Assembly: GCF_028389875.1 (NCBI RefSeq)
Contig: NC_084664.1
Coordinates: 120,105,466 to 120,169,465, forward strand
Reading direction: 5' to 3'
Source: Rhea pennata
Taxonomy: Eukaryota > Chordata > Aves > Rheiformes > Rheidae
DNA: 64,000 nucleotides
Shown piece by piece: positions 14,101-27,800 of the stretch; positions within the stretch are counted from its first letter, which is position 1, and every line of letters begins with the position of its first letter. The notes beneath the pieces were generated by a model that saw only the letters and a list, made by a program, of their open reading frames with translations, ran no database searches and had not been told where the DNA came from. The translations under genes were made by a program, and so were the position numbers.

Positions 14101-17100
14101 GTAGCTGCAGGATCTGGATCAGCTTTGACCAATTCTCTCTTCATTTCAGACAAATTTGCAAATAGATCAGTCCCTCTAGAAATGACTGAGACTCCACAAG
14201 AACATAGCAGCTTTGATCTTTACTGAACACAGGAAACCTTTGGTGATGTTGGATGCTATTTAGCTGTTCCTTCCAGTATCTCACTAGTTTCAAAGGAGGT
14301 GAATAGAGCTCTAGATCAATGTTTTTCTTCAATTCCAACAGCTCTTCCATGTGTACATTCATGTGTGGGTATATTCCCTGGTACTTGCATGGCTAAAATT
14401 CCTCCTTGACGGTAGGAGAATTACATCAGGGAAGCGTCCTCACTGTGGGCTTCATAGTAGCTCACCTATAATGGAAGAACCTGGTGATCTGGGCTGAGTG
14501 AAGGTATCCAAGTAGGGAGATGGTGCGTTGCAAGAGATTTTTACAGCTGACTTGCTTACAAACTCATACCATTCCTCCAAGTTAAAAAGCAATAAATTAC
14601 TGTGATGTCTCGAGCTCAGTAACATCACACTTCTCCCCAACCCATCTTTGCTTTCTCCAGTGGCCAGATGTATAGTCTTAGCACTTGTAGACATTGTGAG
14701 TCCCATGCTCTCCTTACAGTCAAGAAGTCTTTGCAATACCATCTTTGCCTATCCAGACACCTTGTTCAGCATGAATTCTACAACTCATATGGTGTCTGCA
14801 CAAAGAGGAAGTCTATAAAAAGAAAGAAAGAAGAAATGAGATCTTTTTAAATCCTGTAGTATTATTCAAGAGGTAAGTCCTGTCTACATTCTGAGATGGA
14901 ACTGTACTCAGCCTTATCAAGGAAAAGCTTTTATACCCTGGTTTGCAGACTTGGTTGTTTTCCATTCAGTCAGCTCCTGATTCATATCTCTCTGACCAAC
15001 TAAGTTTTCTAACTTCCATTTCCTGTTAGTCTTGACTCAAACCTCAGTCCTAGCTGGGCACTCTGTGAAATCAGTGAGAGCCTCCAGTGACTTCCGTGAA
15101 TGTTGGTTCAGCCCTGGATTCCTCACCCTCACCACAGATGCTTTCAGAAAAGTTCCACAGAGCATCTACTTGAAAAATGTATTTTCGTAAAATTAACCTT
15201 TTTTTTTTTTTTTTTTTTTTTTCCCATGGCTGAAGGAAGCCCCTGCTCCAAGTGGTTTAGGGACAACATTAAAAGGAACCTAGTGTATTTTCTTCTTTCC
15301 TATGGAAAAAAATGTCTTAGGGGCTTTTGGATGGCCTTTCTTTTCAGGGCCATCCCTGAATGAGGTTGTGGGGCGCAGGCAGCTCAGTTCGGTTGTGCTC
15401 TGCTCCACAGTGAATAACCGATGAAATGATGGATGCTGCAGCCTCTCCTTATGTGCACAGACCCTTTGATGTCACTTCAAAGGGGATATTTGCAAAGGGG
15501 TGCAGGTACGGTGCAGTTAAATATGGCCAATACCATCTCTACTGTTTAACGATTCAAACATTATTTCTTACAAGCAAACAGAGGCATTTTTTTATATTGT
15601 TGACACTGATCTTCTAGCTTAGCAAAAGGCACTCGTGCAACATATTCTGACTCAATTTATCATCTGCCCTAGGCATTCGTTGCACTTTTCTCATCATTAG
15701 GGAAGAAATAAAAGCCATCCGCTAATCCCCAAACCACTTTGTTCCTCTATGGCCCTTCAAAGAGCAGGGCCCCTAAATGGTGATTAAGGACTCTGGGGAC
15801 CTTTCTCAAGAGATTCTTTTCCTTCCCCATATCAGGCAGAAGGAATCAAATTTTCAAGTTGGATAATGTTTTTTTAATTAATACCATGGGACTTAAAATA
15901 AAATAAAATAAGATAATTATGTGGGGCTTTTAACATTTTTATAGGCCTTTTATGTTACCTTTAAATAAAAACAACTCCCTCTGCCTAGTTTGTGGATTTA
16001 GGATGATGGTGTTAATTTGCAGGCTGGGGCAGAGATGACAGGACTAAGGAGTTAGGCTAAGCTCTATCTAGGTTCCCATTGAAGAAGCAAGAAGCTCTCC
16101 TTGCGCTCGCCTGCTTGTGGCCCTTAGGCCGTTGTCTGCACATTGCCAGAGGGCCGCGACCCCTCTGGCCCCACAGGGACAGGAGGCAGCTGGGATGCCG
16201 CTCCGGCTCTGCACCGCCTGCCAGACGTGGGACCTCCCGGTGAGGTCCGTGGCCTGTCGGAGAGCAGCTGCCTGTGCAGGGAGCCTCCTCTGCCCCCGGA
16301 CTGGATGTTCACTGACGGACACAGACCAGCAGCACTGGCAGCTGTGACAAACACATGGTTTTTCTACCCCCTCAGTGCATGCTGAAATCTCTTCTGCATG
16401 TGAAAAATATGAGGAAAAATAACGGCATTTGCAGTCATTGACAGGTGTGTGAGTTAGGGGCTGGGCACAAGAGACCAGAAGCAAATACCTGTCCCAGAAG
16501 TGGGAGAAACTGGAGACTTCCATACCTAGTTTATGATATATCTTTTCCCATCTGTGTGGTTCCTTTCTTCTCCGGAAGAAGTGGCCCATGCCCTGTTCAC
16601 ACAGATTTGCGACATAACCTCTAGCTACATGATTTCTCTGTCTCCTCTCCAGGCGGGATGCTCACATTTCTTATTTTCCTCTGAGCACAGCAAAGCCTTT
16701 TTTGTTCCTGATGCTGTTGTTAGAGTCTTTGGGGCACAGGTGTGTGGGGGGGTGTGTGGAGATGCAGGCTCAAGTCGAATACGCTTTGTTTCCCTGTTAC
16801 AAGACTGTTTCCCTGTTCCTCTTTTACAGGGTTTCCTCCAATGGCCTGCAACTAGAGAGAACAAGAGGATTTGGAAGAAGCCCTACATGACAGAAATGAA
16901 ATACAATGTTTCTCCTCTTACTGCTGGCTTTAAAGGCTCGGCACACTAGAAAGCTATGATAAGTCAGTAATGTCCATGGAAGGAAAATAATTGATATGGT
17001 TCCTCTCATAATAATAGTTTTAGATCTGTGTTGTTTTGAGCCTCCATTTTAGTGACATATGTGAAAAGCACGTTTACAAAGTTATTTTTAACTCCCCCCT

Positions 17101-17819
17101 TCCTAATTTCAGTGAAACTCTGAAGGTTGTTTAAAATAATTATTTAGTCACTTCACAGGTATGTGCAATGTACTGCAACAGTAAGGGGGCTGTAGATCCA
17201 TGCAGTCACTTCCATTGGGCACCGCAGGCATTTCAGTGCTCCCACAGAAGGCCCAGCCCAAGGATGCTGGCTAGCGACTGCCAAAATGTAGCTCCAGAGA
17301 GCCCTACATCCCTGCCAAAGCTTGGCACCCACCCCAGCCACGAGGATGTGACATTCAGCAATAGATGGACTTTGCTGGGGGCTCTTATTTTGGTGTAGCC
17401 CTCAGGTAAGAAACCCAGGATCCTCCAGAGATTGGTGCTGTTGGTGCCTGCTGGAGGATGCAAGCACTGCTGTGGTAGTAAATGAGCAGAAATGCTGTCA
17501 TGTGTAGTTGAGCATCCTGGTGCTTTGCCAAACCTTCTCCAAGGAAAACTGGTTTGTGCCTTTTGAACAAACCAATGGCCCAACTACTAAGCTATATTGT
17601 CCCCTAAATTCAAGCTTTCTGATGTAAATCTGGAGTCACTTGGGTGCAAGTCAATGGAGGGTCAACAGCGTTAACTGAGTAGAATTTGTCCCGTTGTTTT
17701 TTTCTTGCCCCTGGAGTATTCATCTGTCATTGGGAAGAAGCAGAAACTTATAATTAACAGCGAAGCAGGAAGTGAAAAGCAGAGTTCAAAGCTGTCTGCC
17801 AAAAGAAAACGATCCCAAC
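8121..17819. other. Intergenic; no gene recognised
   Basis: Plain sequence with short chance frames only. A perfect RBPJ core CGTGGGAA occurs at 10968-10975. A moderately GC-rich patch at 16090-16330 supports a 173-codon minus-strand frame with no recognisable domain. A T24 run is at 15199. Confidence 0.65.
15199..15222 (+). repeat. T24 homopolymer
   Basis: A pure T run with unique sequence on both sides; no retroelement body is recognised next to it. Confidence 0.9.
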
Positions 17820-18080
17820 CTAGTCTCCCATGATTGTGTCTCCTAGGACAATTAGGGCCGAGCAATTCCAAGGACAGCTCATTGTTGTGCTGCGCTCCCC
17901 GTCCTCAGCCCCCGCTATTGTCTGCCTGCTTTGCCTTACTTGCGGAGCTTTAAGTTGCCAACCCCAAATTAGGACTCTTCAGGGGCGAAAGGTCAACCGG
18001 CAGCTTTGCGATATTTTGGAGGATGTGAGTTATAATGAGATCACAGTAAAGCGTTCAAACGACAAGCAATACAGTGGCTG
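17820..18080. promoter_or_regulatory. Candidate conserved regulatory block next to the orphan CpG island
   Basis: The block holds several SOX-type ATTGT/ACAAT words (17833, 17848, 17882 and 17918 areas), TTAGG and ATTA words, and scattered CpGs kept in non-island DNA. It has no coding homology I recognise. The call is inference from motif density and CpG retention; alignment to other amniotes would decide it. Confidence 0.3.
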
Positions 18081-18399
18081 AATGGGTTGGCTTAGTGATA
18101 AGGAATGGAGCAAAATTCAGGGGCTGATCTATTCTTCTGGGTAAATTTCTATACAAGTGCCAGTCTCATTTTGTCCGTATAAAACAAACCCAGTTTAACC
18201 TATTTAAAATGGGGTTAAAAGGGGTCATAAATCTTTACAGGAGTTGGAGATCCACAGAGAACTAGGTCTGATCTCTTTTACATCTGTTTCAGGTTCTCAG
18301 CCTTATCTGGTTCAGCTGCCTTTACTCTTTGTGGCTGCACACAAATGCCATTAAACAAAAGTCCTTTTGCAGCGGCTGAGTGGCAGGTATAGGGTAACT

Positions 18400-18850
18400 A
18401 TACTGCGAGCGCCGAGGACGCCGCGGGGAGGGAGGAGCGGGCTGAGCGCCGAGAGTTATTGCTGCAGACAGCCCCCAAAGCCGGGCTGATTGACATCGTA
18501 AATCTATACAGAGGGGTTGTTTGAGGGGAGTCTGTCAGATTGACAGTGTAAATGTGTAACACACACAGCCTGGGAGAGAGGAGTCTGCCGGCGGGTGGGA
18601 GAGCGCGGGCTGAGGGTTGGTCACACGGAGATTGAATTACAGCTGAATTAGATCAGAGCTGTGGGAAACGGCACCTCCTAAACACACACAGGCACACCCA
18701 GGCGCGCCGGGGGGAGGCGGGCAGCTGCCGCGCCGCACTGTGCCGTGCCGTGCCGCGCCGGGGGCTCGCGGCGGCGCGCAGCCGCTCCGCGGGCGCAGCG
18801 CTGGCCGCGCTCGGGGCGGCCTCCGCGGGCGGGCGGGCGGAAGGAAGAAA
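18400..18850. promoter_or_regulatory. Orphan CpG island with TALE-homeodomain-like motifs
   Basis: CpG-dense sequence at 18405-18460 and 18590-18850 flanks a moderate-GC core. The core contains TGATTGACA (18487-18495, PBX/MEIS-like) and the dyad CTGTCA-GAT-TGACAG (18532-18546, paired MEIS/TGIF-like half-sites). A GAAA-rich purine run follows the island (18840-18877). No protein-coding exon is recognisable here. It could be a promoter of a non-coding RNA or an enhancer about 22 kb upstream of HEY1. Confidence 0.55.
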
Positions 18851-18877
18851 AGAAAAAGAAAAGAAAGAAAAAGAAAG

Positions 18878-21800
18878 CTGGGGATGGGAAGGGCCTGCGT
18901 GCCAGGATTTCAGCCCCACAGCTGTAGGGGTCAGACTCCAAAGGGGATTTCGCTGGCTTTAACCGATACCTTTTAAGATTTGCGGTTTTACAGCGTTTCA
19001 CTAACACTGTGTGGAAGAGCCTTAATACCCTGACGGCCTCCTCAGATACCATTCGCCCTCCTAATCCTTTTGATTTGCCATATACGCTGATGGCATTTCA
19101 CAAACCTGCAATATTAATGCCTCCAAGTTGAGGGTCAGGGTAAGGGGGCTTTAAAACAGAAACATTTTAAGCTCTATTAGAAAGGGCAAAAAGTCAGTCG
19201 GCTTTGAAATGGACTCGCGCAGCAGGAGCAGTGGAAGCATTTCCAGGAGACAGCAGGAAAGCATTTGTTTCCCTGGCTTGGCACTGAACGGTGGGGTTGC
19301 AATGCTGCGCACACTGCGTGGCCTTCTGCAGGACGATCACACCTTGGCATTTCCACGCCACCCCTCCTTGCCCTGAGCCCCTCTGCTGCAGTGGGAATCT
19401 GCTGCCACGGCTGTTGCTGCTATGGGGAGGAAATAGTCTCCTTCCTTCTCTTTAATCGCCTGTGCTTGCACATCTCCTTGAGGGCTGAGTGAACAGGGGT
19501 CAGAAAATGACCATAAAGGCTTGTATCCAGAGAACAGATTTTTTTTAAACTGTTTTTAGTATTATGCAAGCCATTTTTCAGGCCGATTCTTTTATTTGAT
19601 TTTCCAGTGACTCCTGCTTTGCATAATCCCCTCTCTGCCCAACTCTGCTCCCAAATGTTGGCCAGTCCATGTGCAATTTCTCAACCTTCAGGCTAATTCT
19701 CATAAATAAAACGCAAGCCAAACAGAGAGACAATGGTTGACAGTGGAGCCGAGGCTCTGCAGACTCTGCAGAACCAGAGGGCAGCTTGCCCCAGCTGTGG
19801 TGCAGGATCAGACCTATGCTTTGTAGCTCTTGAAGTCTCTGAGATTTACTGTTAGGCTGATCTGTGCAACCCTGGCTGAAAACTAGTGTGGCTGGCAGCA
19901 AGGAAAGGTTGTTGCCAGGCTCACTCAGTTATTGGTACTGAACTGAGAAAGATAGAGATATGCTACAATTTGTAGCAAAAGGCCCTGCAATATAAAAAAC
20001 AGAACCATTTTTCTCTGCCTCTACCTCCTCCTCTTCCCCCGGGGACTTCCAGACTGAACTGAAGCCCTACCCTTTCTGCTGGCAGCATCTCCTTTCCCCT
20101 CTTGCAGACTGCTCTGTCATCGTCGCTGACCGTAATTAAGCAATGCTTAATTTCCATCTCTTTGAATGACCCTGGTCCTAGAAGAACCTCCCATTGAAAC
20201 TGTTTAAACTGACCTGGGTTACTCTGCCTGATCTGGGCCAGGAATTAATAATGCATGCAGTTATACTGCATGTGCATGGGGATGGATGGAGTTTGAACAC
20301 TTTGAACAGTTACTGCTTCAACTGTGTCAGCCAGACCAACTGCAGGATCCCTGCTCGCAGCCCTCAGCACCAGGATTTCCAGTTGCTAAGGCCTTGTCTC
20401 TAAAAGTGAGCTAAGCAGGGCCTGGGACTTGGTCACACTTCCACGATCTGTGCTGCCCAATTACTCACCAGCATGGTTTTAGTCCCATTTCCAGCATGCA
20501 AAATGGATGGAGCCACCTTCTTCTGAGGGAGAAGAAAGTTTATAAAGATGCAAGGACATAAGCTGTGTTTACCACTTGGCCTCATGAGCCCTGGCCTACT
20601 TATTTACTATTATAGACACAGTCCAAGTCCAAGTAAGCCCAGAGCTAGATGCTTTACAGCAGTGATTTGCTCCTTCTGGTCTACAGGCAACCTGCCACAT
20701 GACAGACTCTGACATTGCTTTTGGTTACAGGAAATTAATCCTCAAGACAGAGGCCAGCAGACTCAGCAAAGGACTGTGTCCCCTGCAGTGCATCTTTTGC
20801 TCTGTCTCCTTGTTCATGGGCCATCCAAGACAGGAGAAAGACAAATGAAGAGAGACAGACTTTTCTGACTCTTTATACAGGAGAATTCTGTGTTTCTCAC
20901 TGTAAGAAACACTTTGAGATCTAGCTACTGCAAGTCCCATCTACATACAATCTTTCAAGCTCCTTATAGTGTTTTCTGTTGTTATTTGGGAAGAGGGATA
21001 CTTTTAATTTTGTGGTTGCAAATATGGTTGTTCACTTTTGGAAAGAGTGTAATGTTCTTCCAGAAGTTGTTGGTAGACAAGAAATCACAAATTCATGGTG
21101 TGGTTTTGATATTCATGCAGTATTATGCTTATAAAATGAGAATGCAAAAGATGTGAGGGAAGAGTCTCCCAGTTCTCTGCTTTCTAGCTTTGGTACAGCT
21201 AGAAGCATAAGCACAGCTTTACTCTGACTGATCAAATCACTGCCTGATCTTGCTGTTTGCAGGGCCTAATCTTGCCTGGGGAGATCAGCCCAGATTTCCA
21301 GTGAAGTTGTCACAGACCTGTGGGAGAATGATAGGGTTTAGGTGCTCCACTCTGGCCATATGCCAGATCTCCTCCAGCTAGCGCTAACCATGGGAAAATG
21401 TTTCTTGCCCGCACAGGGTTCAGTCTGTGAAGTCTCCCAGCTCATCCTAGGAGCCCCAGTGGAGAAGCTATTACTCCTCCCTAAGGTTTGTCCCGTACCC
21501 AGGACTATAAAGCTACATTACTCAAAGTTAGGTTAAGCACCACAGAGGATCTCAAAACTAAGAAATATGTTTACTTAGAAACACAGATTTGCCATAGCAG
21601 AGCAAAATTATAAGATAAACCAATCAAACTCCTTAGCAAGATTAAAATGGAGAGTAAGCCTCCTCCTTAAGCCGTTGCAGTAGCTCAGCCAGCTTGGGAT
21701 GCTAATGAGCCTCCACAAGGGGACAGCCAGTCTGAATCCAGAGCAGTTCCAGGATGGCTCTGGAGCCAAGTGCCTGGCACGGTTTGTGTAGGCACGCTGA

Positions 21801-24800
21801 AAGGCTGCCTGCTGGCCCAGGCAAAATGCCCTGGCGAGGAGGGGAGCAGAGGCTGTACAGGAGCACTGCTGCTTGGGCCCCTCACGCCTGCTCTTCCAAG
21901 GTGTGCCTGCACCTCTGGTTCAGGACTATCTAAAAATATTTTTACAAGGTTTGTAGGGCTAGAAAAGAGCTGAAGACCTCTATGCTTTACTTCCATAAAT
22001 GCAGGAGAGCGAGGAGGTGCTGTCTCCAGCTTGTCAACCTTTTTGGAGTCTGTCACAATTCACCGGCTCAATAACTGGCTGATTTGGATCTTTGCTGCTG
22101 TCACTCAGGGGTAACCCTAGATGAGGGAGCTATCACACCACTGTGAAAGTGCTGCAGGGCTAAGCAGAGCTGCTTCCATCTCATTACAGATGTAGCTAAA
22201 TATATGGCCGTTTGTTGTTCTGAAAAAAGGGGAGAGGAAATTGTTTTGAAGAATCTGATAGTTGAAAGTAGAACATTCTAGAAAAGATTTTCTTGTACAA
22301 AACAACAAAGATGATGAAAACAATTTGAGACTTTTAAACTGTGTAAATTATAGTGTCAGAAAACTTTTGATGGCTTTATTTAAAAAAAAGTCCATATTTT
22401 ATGGTCTTCAGAAATTTCAGACATGACTAGTGAATTTTGGTGCCACCAGTAAGAATGCCAGGACCACCTCTAGCAGTATGAAAATGAATATTGTTGGCGA
22501 CCGAGAGGAAAAAAGGATCTGCCTGGATTCTTCTCCGAAGATATTCAGCAAAGTCTAAGTCTCTTTTATGATAAGTAGTCACCAACTAAGGTAGAAAGCT
22601 GGAGCAAAGGCATGCTTAAGTCTCAAACATTTTGACAGGGGAGAGAAGGTGCCAATGCAGTGGAGCAGGAGCCAGAGTCAGTGTAGGGACCCTTTGCAGT
22701 TCTGTGGAGGATGGTCTAGACACACCATAAATAACTTACCTCCTCTGTTTGAATTCCCAGTTTTACCAGGGCTGAGGGAGTGTAAATCTACACATACTGG
22801 CAATCAGGGGCCTTTACCAGAACATTTTCCACCAGTAAACGAAAATTTCTCAAAGTAGAACTCTTTGCAGAAAACGATTTGGGAGAGAGAAGTGTTCCAA
22901 TTTATTCAGAGTTTGAAATAAAGATGCTATGATTCAAGTTATTCAAATATAATTTAGTTTTGATATTTTAGGTAATTTAAAATATAATTTAAATCAAATT
23001 GCTGTTAAATAAACTGTTGTGAATTTTTCCTATATTATCAATTTGCCAATGTTCTGAGAATTCAGTCTGGAGTCTCTGAATACTTAGTACTGGGTCCTCC
23101 CACTGGTTACCCCATAATTTCAAAGATAACTCATCAAATAGGAATAACAAAGACCAGGATAATGATGTCCTTCAGACAAGCTGAGTTTATCATGACTTGA
23201 TGGGATTCTGGCTATTCACTTACCTGGAGCAGGTAACTCTTCTCCTTGTTTGCTGGGTGGTTGCAATATAATTTGTCTTTTCATTCTCATGATATGTTAA
23301 GGATCAGCAATTATGTTTTATGCTGGCGCAGCTCTGGTTTTCATGAAAGATCCAGCAGTTCAGCTGGAGAACAACTCAACCCTGTGACTTTGCTGTAAGA
23401 CTCTCCTATCTCACATAACCATTGATCCCTTTCTCAGTTGAAAGCAAACCCCCGTGTGAAACACATTGAATCAGTCACCTCAGCACATCCCTTTCTTTTA
23501 TGTTTTTTTTACCTGAATTCCTGCAGACTCTCGATGCAAATTGTTTAGGCTGTCGTTCACAATGAAGGGGGAAGGCCTTCCAAGGGAAAAGCATTTGGCT
23601 TTGAGAGTGCTCATAACTTTGGAGAGCCTCACAGATTGCAGCCAAGCAGGGCAAGATCACACTTTGGGGAAAGTATGACTAACCTCATTTCCACATTTAC
23701 TTAACACAGAGAATGCCCCAGCATATTTAGCACTTCAGAGGTCACTGAGATGGGGTGCCGGGGGTAGAATTCAGTTAATTTATGGCTGAGCAGCATAAAT
23801 CAGACACGGAATTCAGCCCTTTGATGTCAACCATGTTATCAGCACTGGCTTTCTGGGCATGTGAGATTATCTAGTGTGTATAATATTGCAGAATAAGATG
23901 CCTATTTCCTTTGCAAGCAGAAAAAGATACTCCTGAAATGGAGCCATGTGTGTTGAACATAGTCTGGCACCAGGCAGGAGTGGGCACACTCTGTCCGTCA
24001 AAGCTGGCAGGCTGCTGATGAGAGGAAGCTATGGGTGTCCTACAGCTGCTCCATCCACTCCTCTAGGAAACCAGGTGTCAGGGTGGCAGTGGAGAGGGTT
24101 AGCGAGGTGGAGGAGGTCACAAATGAAACAGCTTATCAAAGTGGACATCTTTGGCAAATACAGGTTATGTGAGCTGTTTGACCTGTGTCAGCCTTCACAG
24201 TCCTTACAGAGGAACTGCAAATGCCAGCCAGCTTCTCTGCTGCTAAAAACAGCACCTCTGGTCTAGTCAACACCAGTTCCTCTAGAAGATGTTCAGGGTT
24301 TCATCTGGCCACAAGAGATAAGCAGCCCTTTTCTCCTGTTGGCACACGTCACGTGCAAGAAGACAACCACAAGCTGTTAGGCAAAGGGGTGCAGTACAGG
24401 ACCTTGAGGGAGCTGAAAGGCCTGTGGGTCCTGCTGCTTGAATAAGTGCCCTTGGTGCTCTCACCTGCACAAAGCTCCTCTAAGCAGTTGCAAACTGCCT
24501 CTCCCTTAATAAGCTGGCTGAGAAGGCCTGATTGCTTCCTTCAAAGACAGTCTGCTTTACATGGTCAAACTGACTGACAGCCTGGGACAGGTAACATGCA
24601 GCTGTCATCTCGTGTGAAGTTTAGCCCAGGCATGGTGCTCTGTCGCGTTAGAAAGGAGAGCCCGTCCCCTGCTCAAGGGATGTTCAGTGGTTGTTCCTAC
24701 AGCCTCGAAGCATCAGACACTGTTGTCTTCAGACCTATGTCACTGTTGTATAGATACAGCAATATTATAGATCATATCTATTTGCTTCTAGAATAGATGT

Positions 24801-27800
24801 GACTGCAGCTCCTGTCCCTGTCTACAGATGCATTTGGTCTCTCAGGAAGTTAGGCTCAACTGAAAGTCACAGGGAGTCTTTCTGTTACCAGTAGTGGGGT
24901 TGGGAGCTGGACTCTGGATCCTGCCATGTGGATGAGGACTGCTTTTACAGAAGTAAGTGATGAGACTAGAATCAGTGTGACTAAACTGTAAGGAATGAGT
25001 GCGTGGCTGAACAGGTGGAGAGAGCCGAGAGCTAACAATAATAAATAGCTCAATATTTTCAGACAAATCAAAACTAATTTTCTTCAAAGTACATGGCATG
25101 TGCAGGATGTGGAGGAGGGTGATGTCAAGCTTCTCTTTTGCAGCTACCAAATGTATTCATAACATCTCCATTTGTGATTAATGCAGCCAACTCAGCCACA
25201 TACTAGATATTTTCTGATGCACCACCATGCACCTGTGTGATCTCTCTTTCTTCAGTGATTAGAGAGTGCAATGTGTCAGCTACCATACCATCATCATGTA
25301 AACTTTTCTGTAGACTTAATTTCAAAAATAAAGATTTACAGGAGCATTTAAAACCACTGAGATTCAGTTTGAATCTGTGATAGGAAAATTTTTCCAAACT
25401 TCTGAGTTTTGTTTCAGTTTAAAGTAAAGATTACAGGAATTTTTATCTGAAAGTGTTCACGTGCACTTAAAAGAAGCAAACAGCATCTCTGTTATTTACA
25501 GTGTCTGAAATCCACTGGAAACTGGGGAATGTTGCACTAAAAATACCAAAACAGAAGAAATCTTGTACAATGACTGTAGCCAAGGAAGTAAGGGCTGGTG
25601 ATTAATGCAGGAATTAGATTTTCAGGAGGTCTTTCTGGCATCAGTTTTATTCCTGGCTTTATCCCAGACTTCCCGTGTGACTGTGGGCACAGACTGAAGG
25701 GCCTGACAGTGCACGCATGAGAATAACTTGGGCACTTGGGCCCGGCCACAGCTGCAGAATTACGGTCACTGTGTTCGTAAGGACAGGACTTCTCCCTTGA
25801 AGTGGCTCATAAGCTGCTCTCAACATCCAAGCCAAGGAATTTAAGGCCATTGCATGGGCCTGCAGCTGTAGGCATGAAAGAGCTACTGCAGGACAGTTGT
25901 CCTGTGCTGCCTGCACCAGGGAAGATGGGCACCTACCTGGCCCCTTGGCTCCCTGCCTCAGTGCAACAGCCAGCCCACCTGTGGCTGAACCATGTCCTGG
26001 GCTCGGCAGCTGGAACAGAACAGGGTCTGGATTACAACTTCCTTAGCCAAAATCTAGTCCCTGGTGTGCTCAGGACAGCCCCTGAGCTCACAGTCCCTCC
26101 TGCGCAGCCACAGTGGGAACTACTGGCCTTGGGAGGCTTTGTAAAGCTGCCCTCATTTAAGCCCGTCTTCTTAAGGGGAAAAAAAAGGGCATTGAAATGC
26201 AGATGTCTAATCAAAGGGGCTTTGCCTTCTGCTCTCATTGGGACAGGATGAGCCAGGCAGGGCAGGGAGGGAAAGACGGATCCAGACACTGGCCTTCCTA
26301 TTTATAGGTGCCGCACATGAAAGGTGACCTCGCTGGGGTGTGCATGTCCCCCCACCGGCCAGCTCACAGGGCTTGCATAACAAACACAGCTCTGGCTGCA
26401 CAACAGATCTGCCGTGGGGATTATCTGCCTGTTTGAAGTGAAATTTAGCTGGTCTTAATCAGAAATCTAACCGCATCAGGTTCACATTAGCTTGTGTGGA
26501 GGTAGTAGTTTCACACAATGACATGGTAGCAATTAAGCTAGTTGCTACTGGTTCTTACCCTAGGGTACAACTTTGTTTTGTTCCTTGCAGATTAGTGGGA
26601 CTGTGCATGTTTCCACATAGTTTTCTTTCCTGCAGACCCTGGTTATTTCATGTTCAACCCTCTGGGACTGATTATTAGACCACACAAACTGTAATTATTT
26701 CCCAAACTAGCGGACAGCGTTCCAGATCTCTAGCATGGCCAGCTATAAAGAATGTTATGTATCTGAAAGAGCGAAGGGATTTCACTAAAGCCAAAGGAGC
26801 CTTAAAACTGCACAAACACGGGGAATGAAACATTTTTGAACAGCAGGAACAGAAGAAAAATACTTATTTCAGCATGCATAATTATGCCTTCTTGGCATTG
26901 GAGGTGAGAGTGAAGGAAAGCTCCTTCTGGGTCTCCCTTCATTTCTGCTCCTTGGCATGGACAAAGCCACAAACCTCATCTCCACCTCATGTAAAACCCT
27001 CCCAGGTGATCCAATTACAGCCTAGTTACCCTTCACATGAGCCCATTTTTCTCCACTGGGAGAACCCACATTTATTTTAAGACTCAGACTGAAGCCCTGA
27101 CATGTGGGAAAGGGTTGGACGTGTCCCACCCTTGGAAATAGTAGGAAAAAGGAAAAAGTCCACATAGAAAACAAAAAAAAGGTGAGATCCATAAGTTACA
27201 GTAGATCGAGGCAAACACACACCCAATCAATTATCTGAGTTGAAAAGGAGCCTGTTACTGCTATAACAGCAAATTCTTTTCACAAGACAAACTGCCCTCA
27301 AATGAATTTTCAGCATGTGACAGTTTTCCATCTTGAGGCCCACAAGCCTTTGTGTGCCAACCTATGTATTGTAGACACTGTAATGAAAAGACTGCTCTCC
27401 ATTACTTTCTAGAGTTCTGCCTACAATATTCTGAGGCAGTCATGCAGTAGAGTATCTTATTCCAAACTCATTGTGTTTCTTTTGGCATTTGCATCAGTTA
27501 GGAGTGAATTATTTTCATGTGAACTGCAGGACAAAATTCACATCTCTTTAAAAATGTGGTGGGAGATATTCTAGCAAAATTCCATAGCCAAAATTTCTTC
27601 TACCTTCTAGACTGAAGCATAAAAATAGAGAAAACAGAAAAATTAATAATATAATCTGCTGCATGGTCAAAAGCAACGATCATGTTATCCTAATGTTATC
27701 TTGTTAATGTAACAATAACTTAATATAATGATGTAATTTCATAGCATTTATTGATTCACAATATATAAAAAGTCATTTTTATTTCAAGACAGCATGGACC

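Noticed and set aside
16068..16589. 173-codon minus-strand frame
   Set aside because: Mildly GC-rich DNA, no recognisable domain, and overlapping frames of similar length on the other strand.
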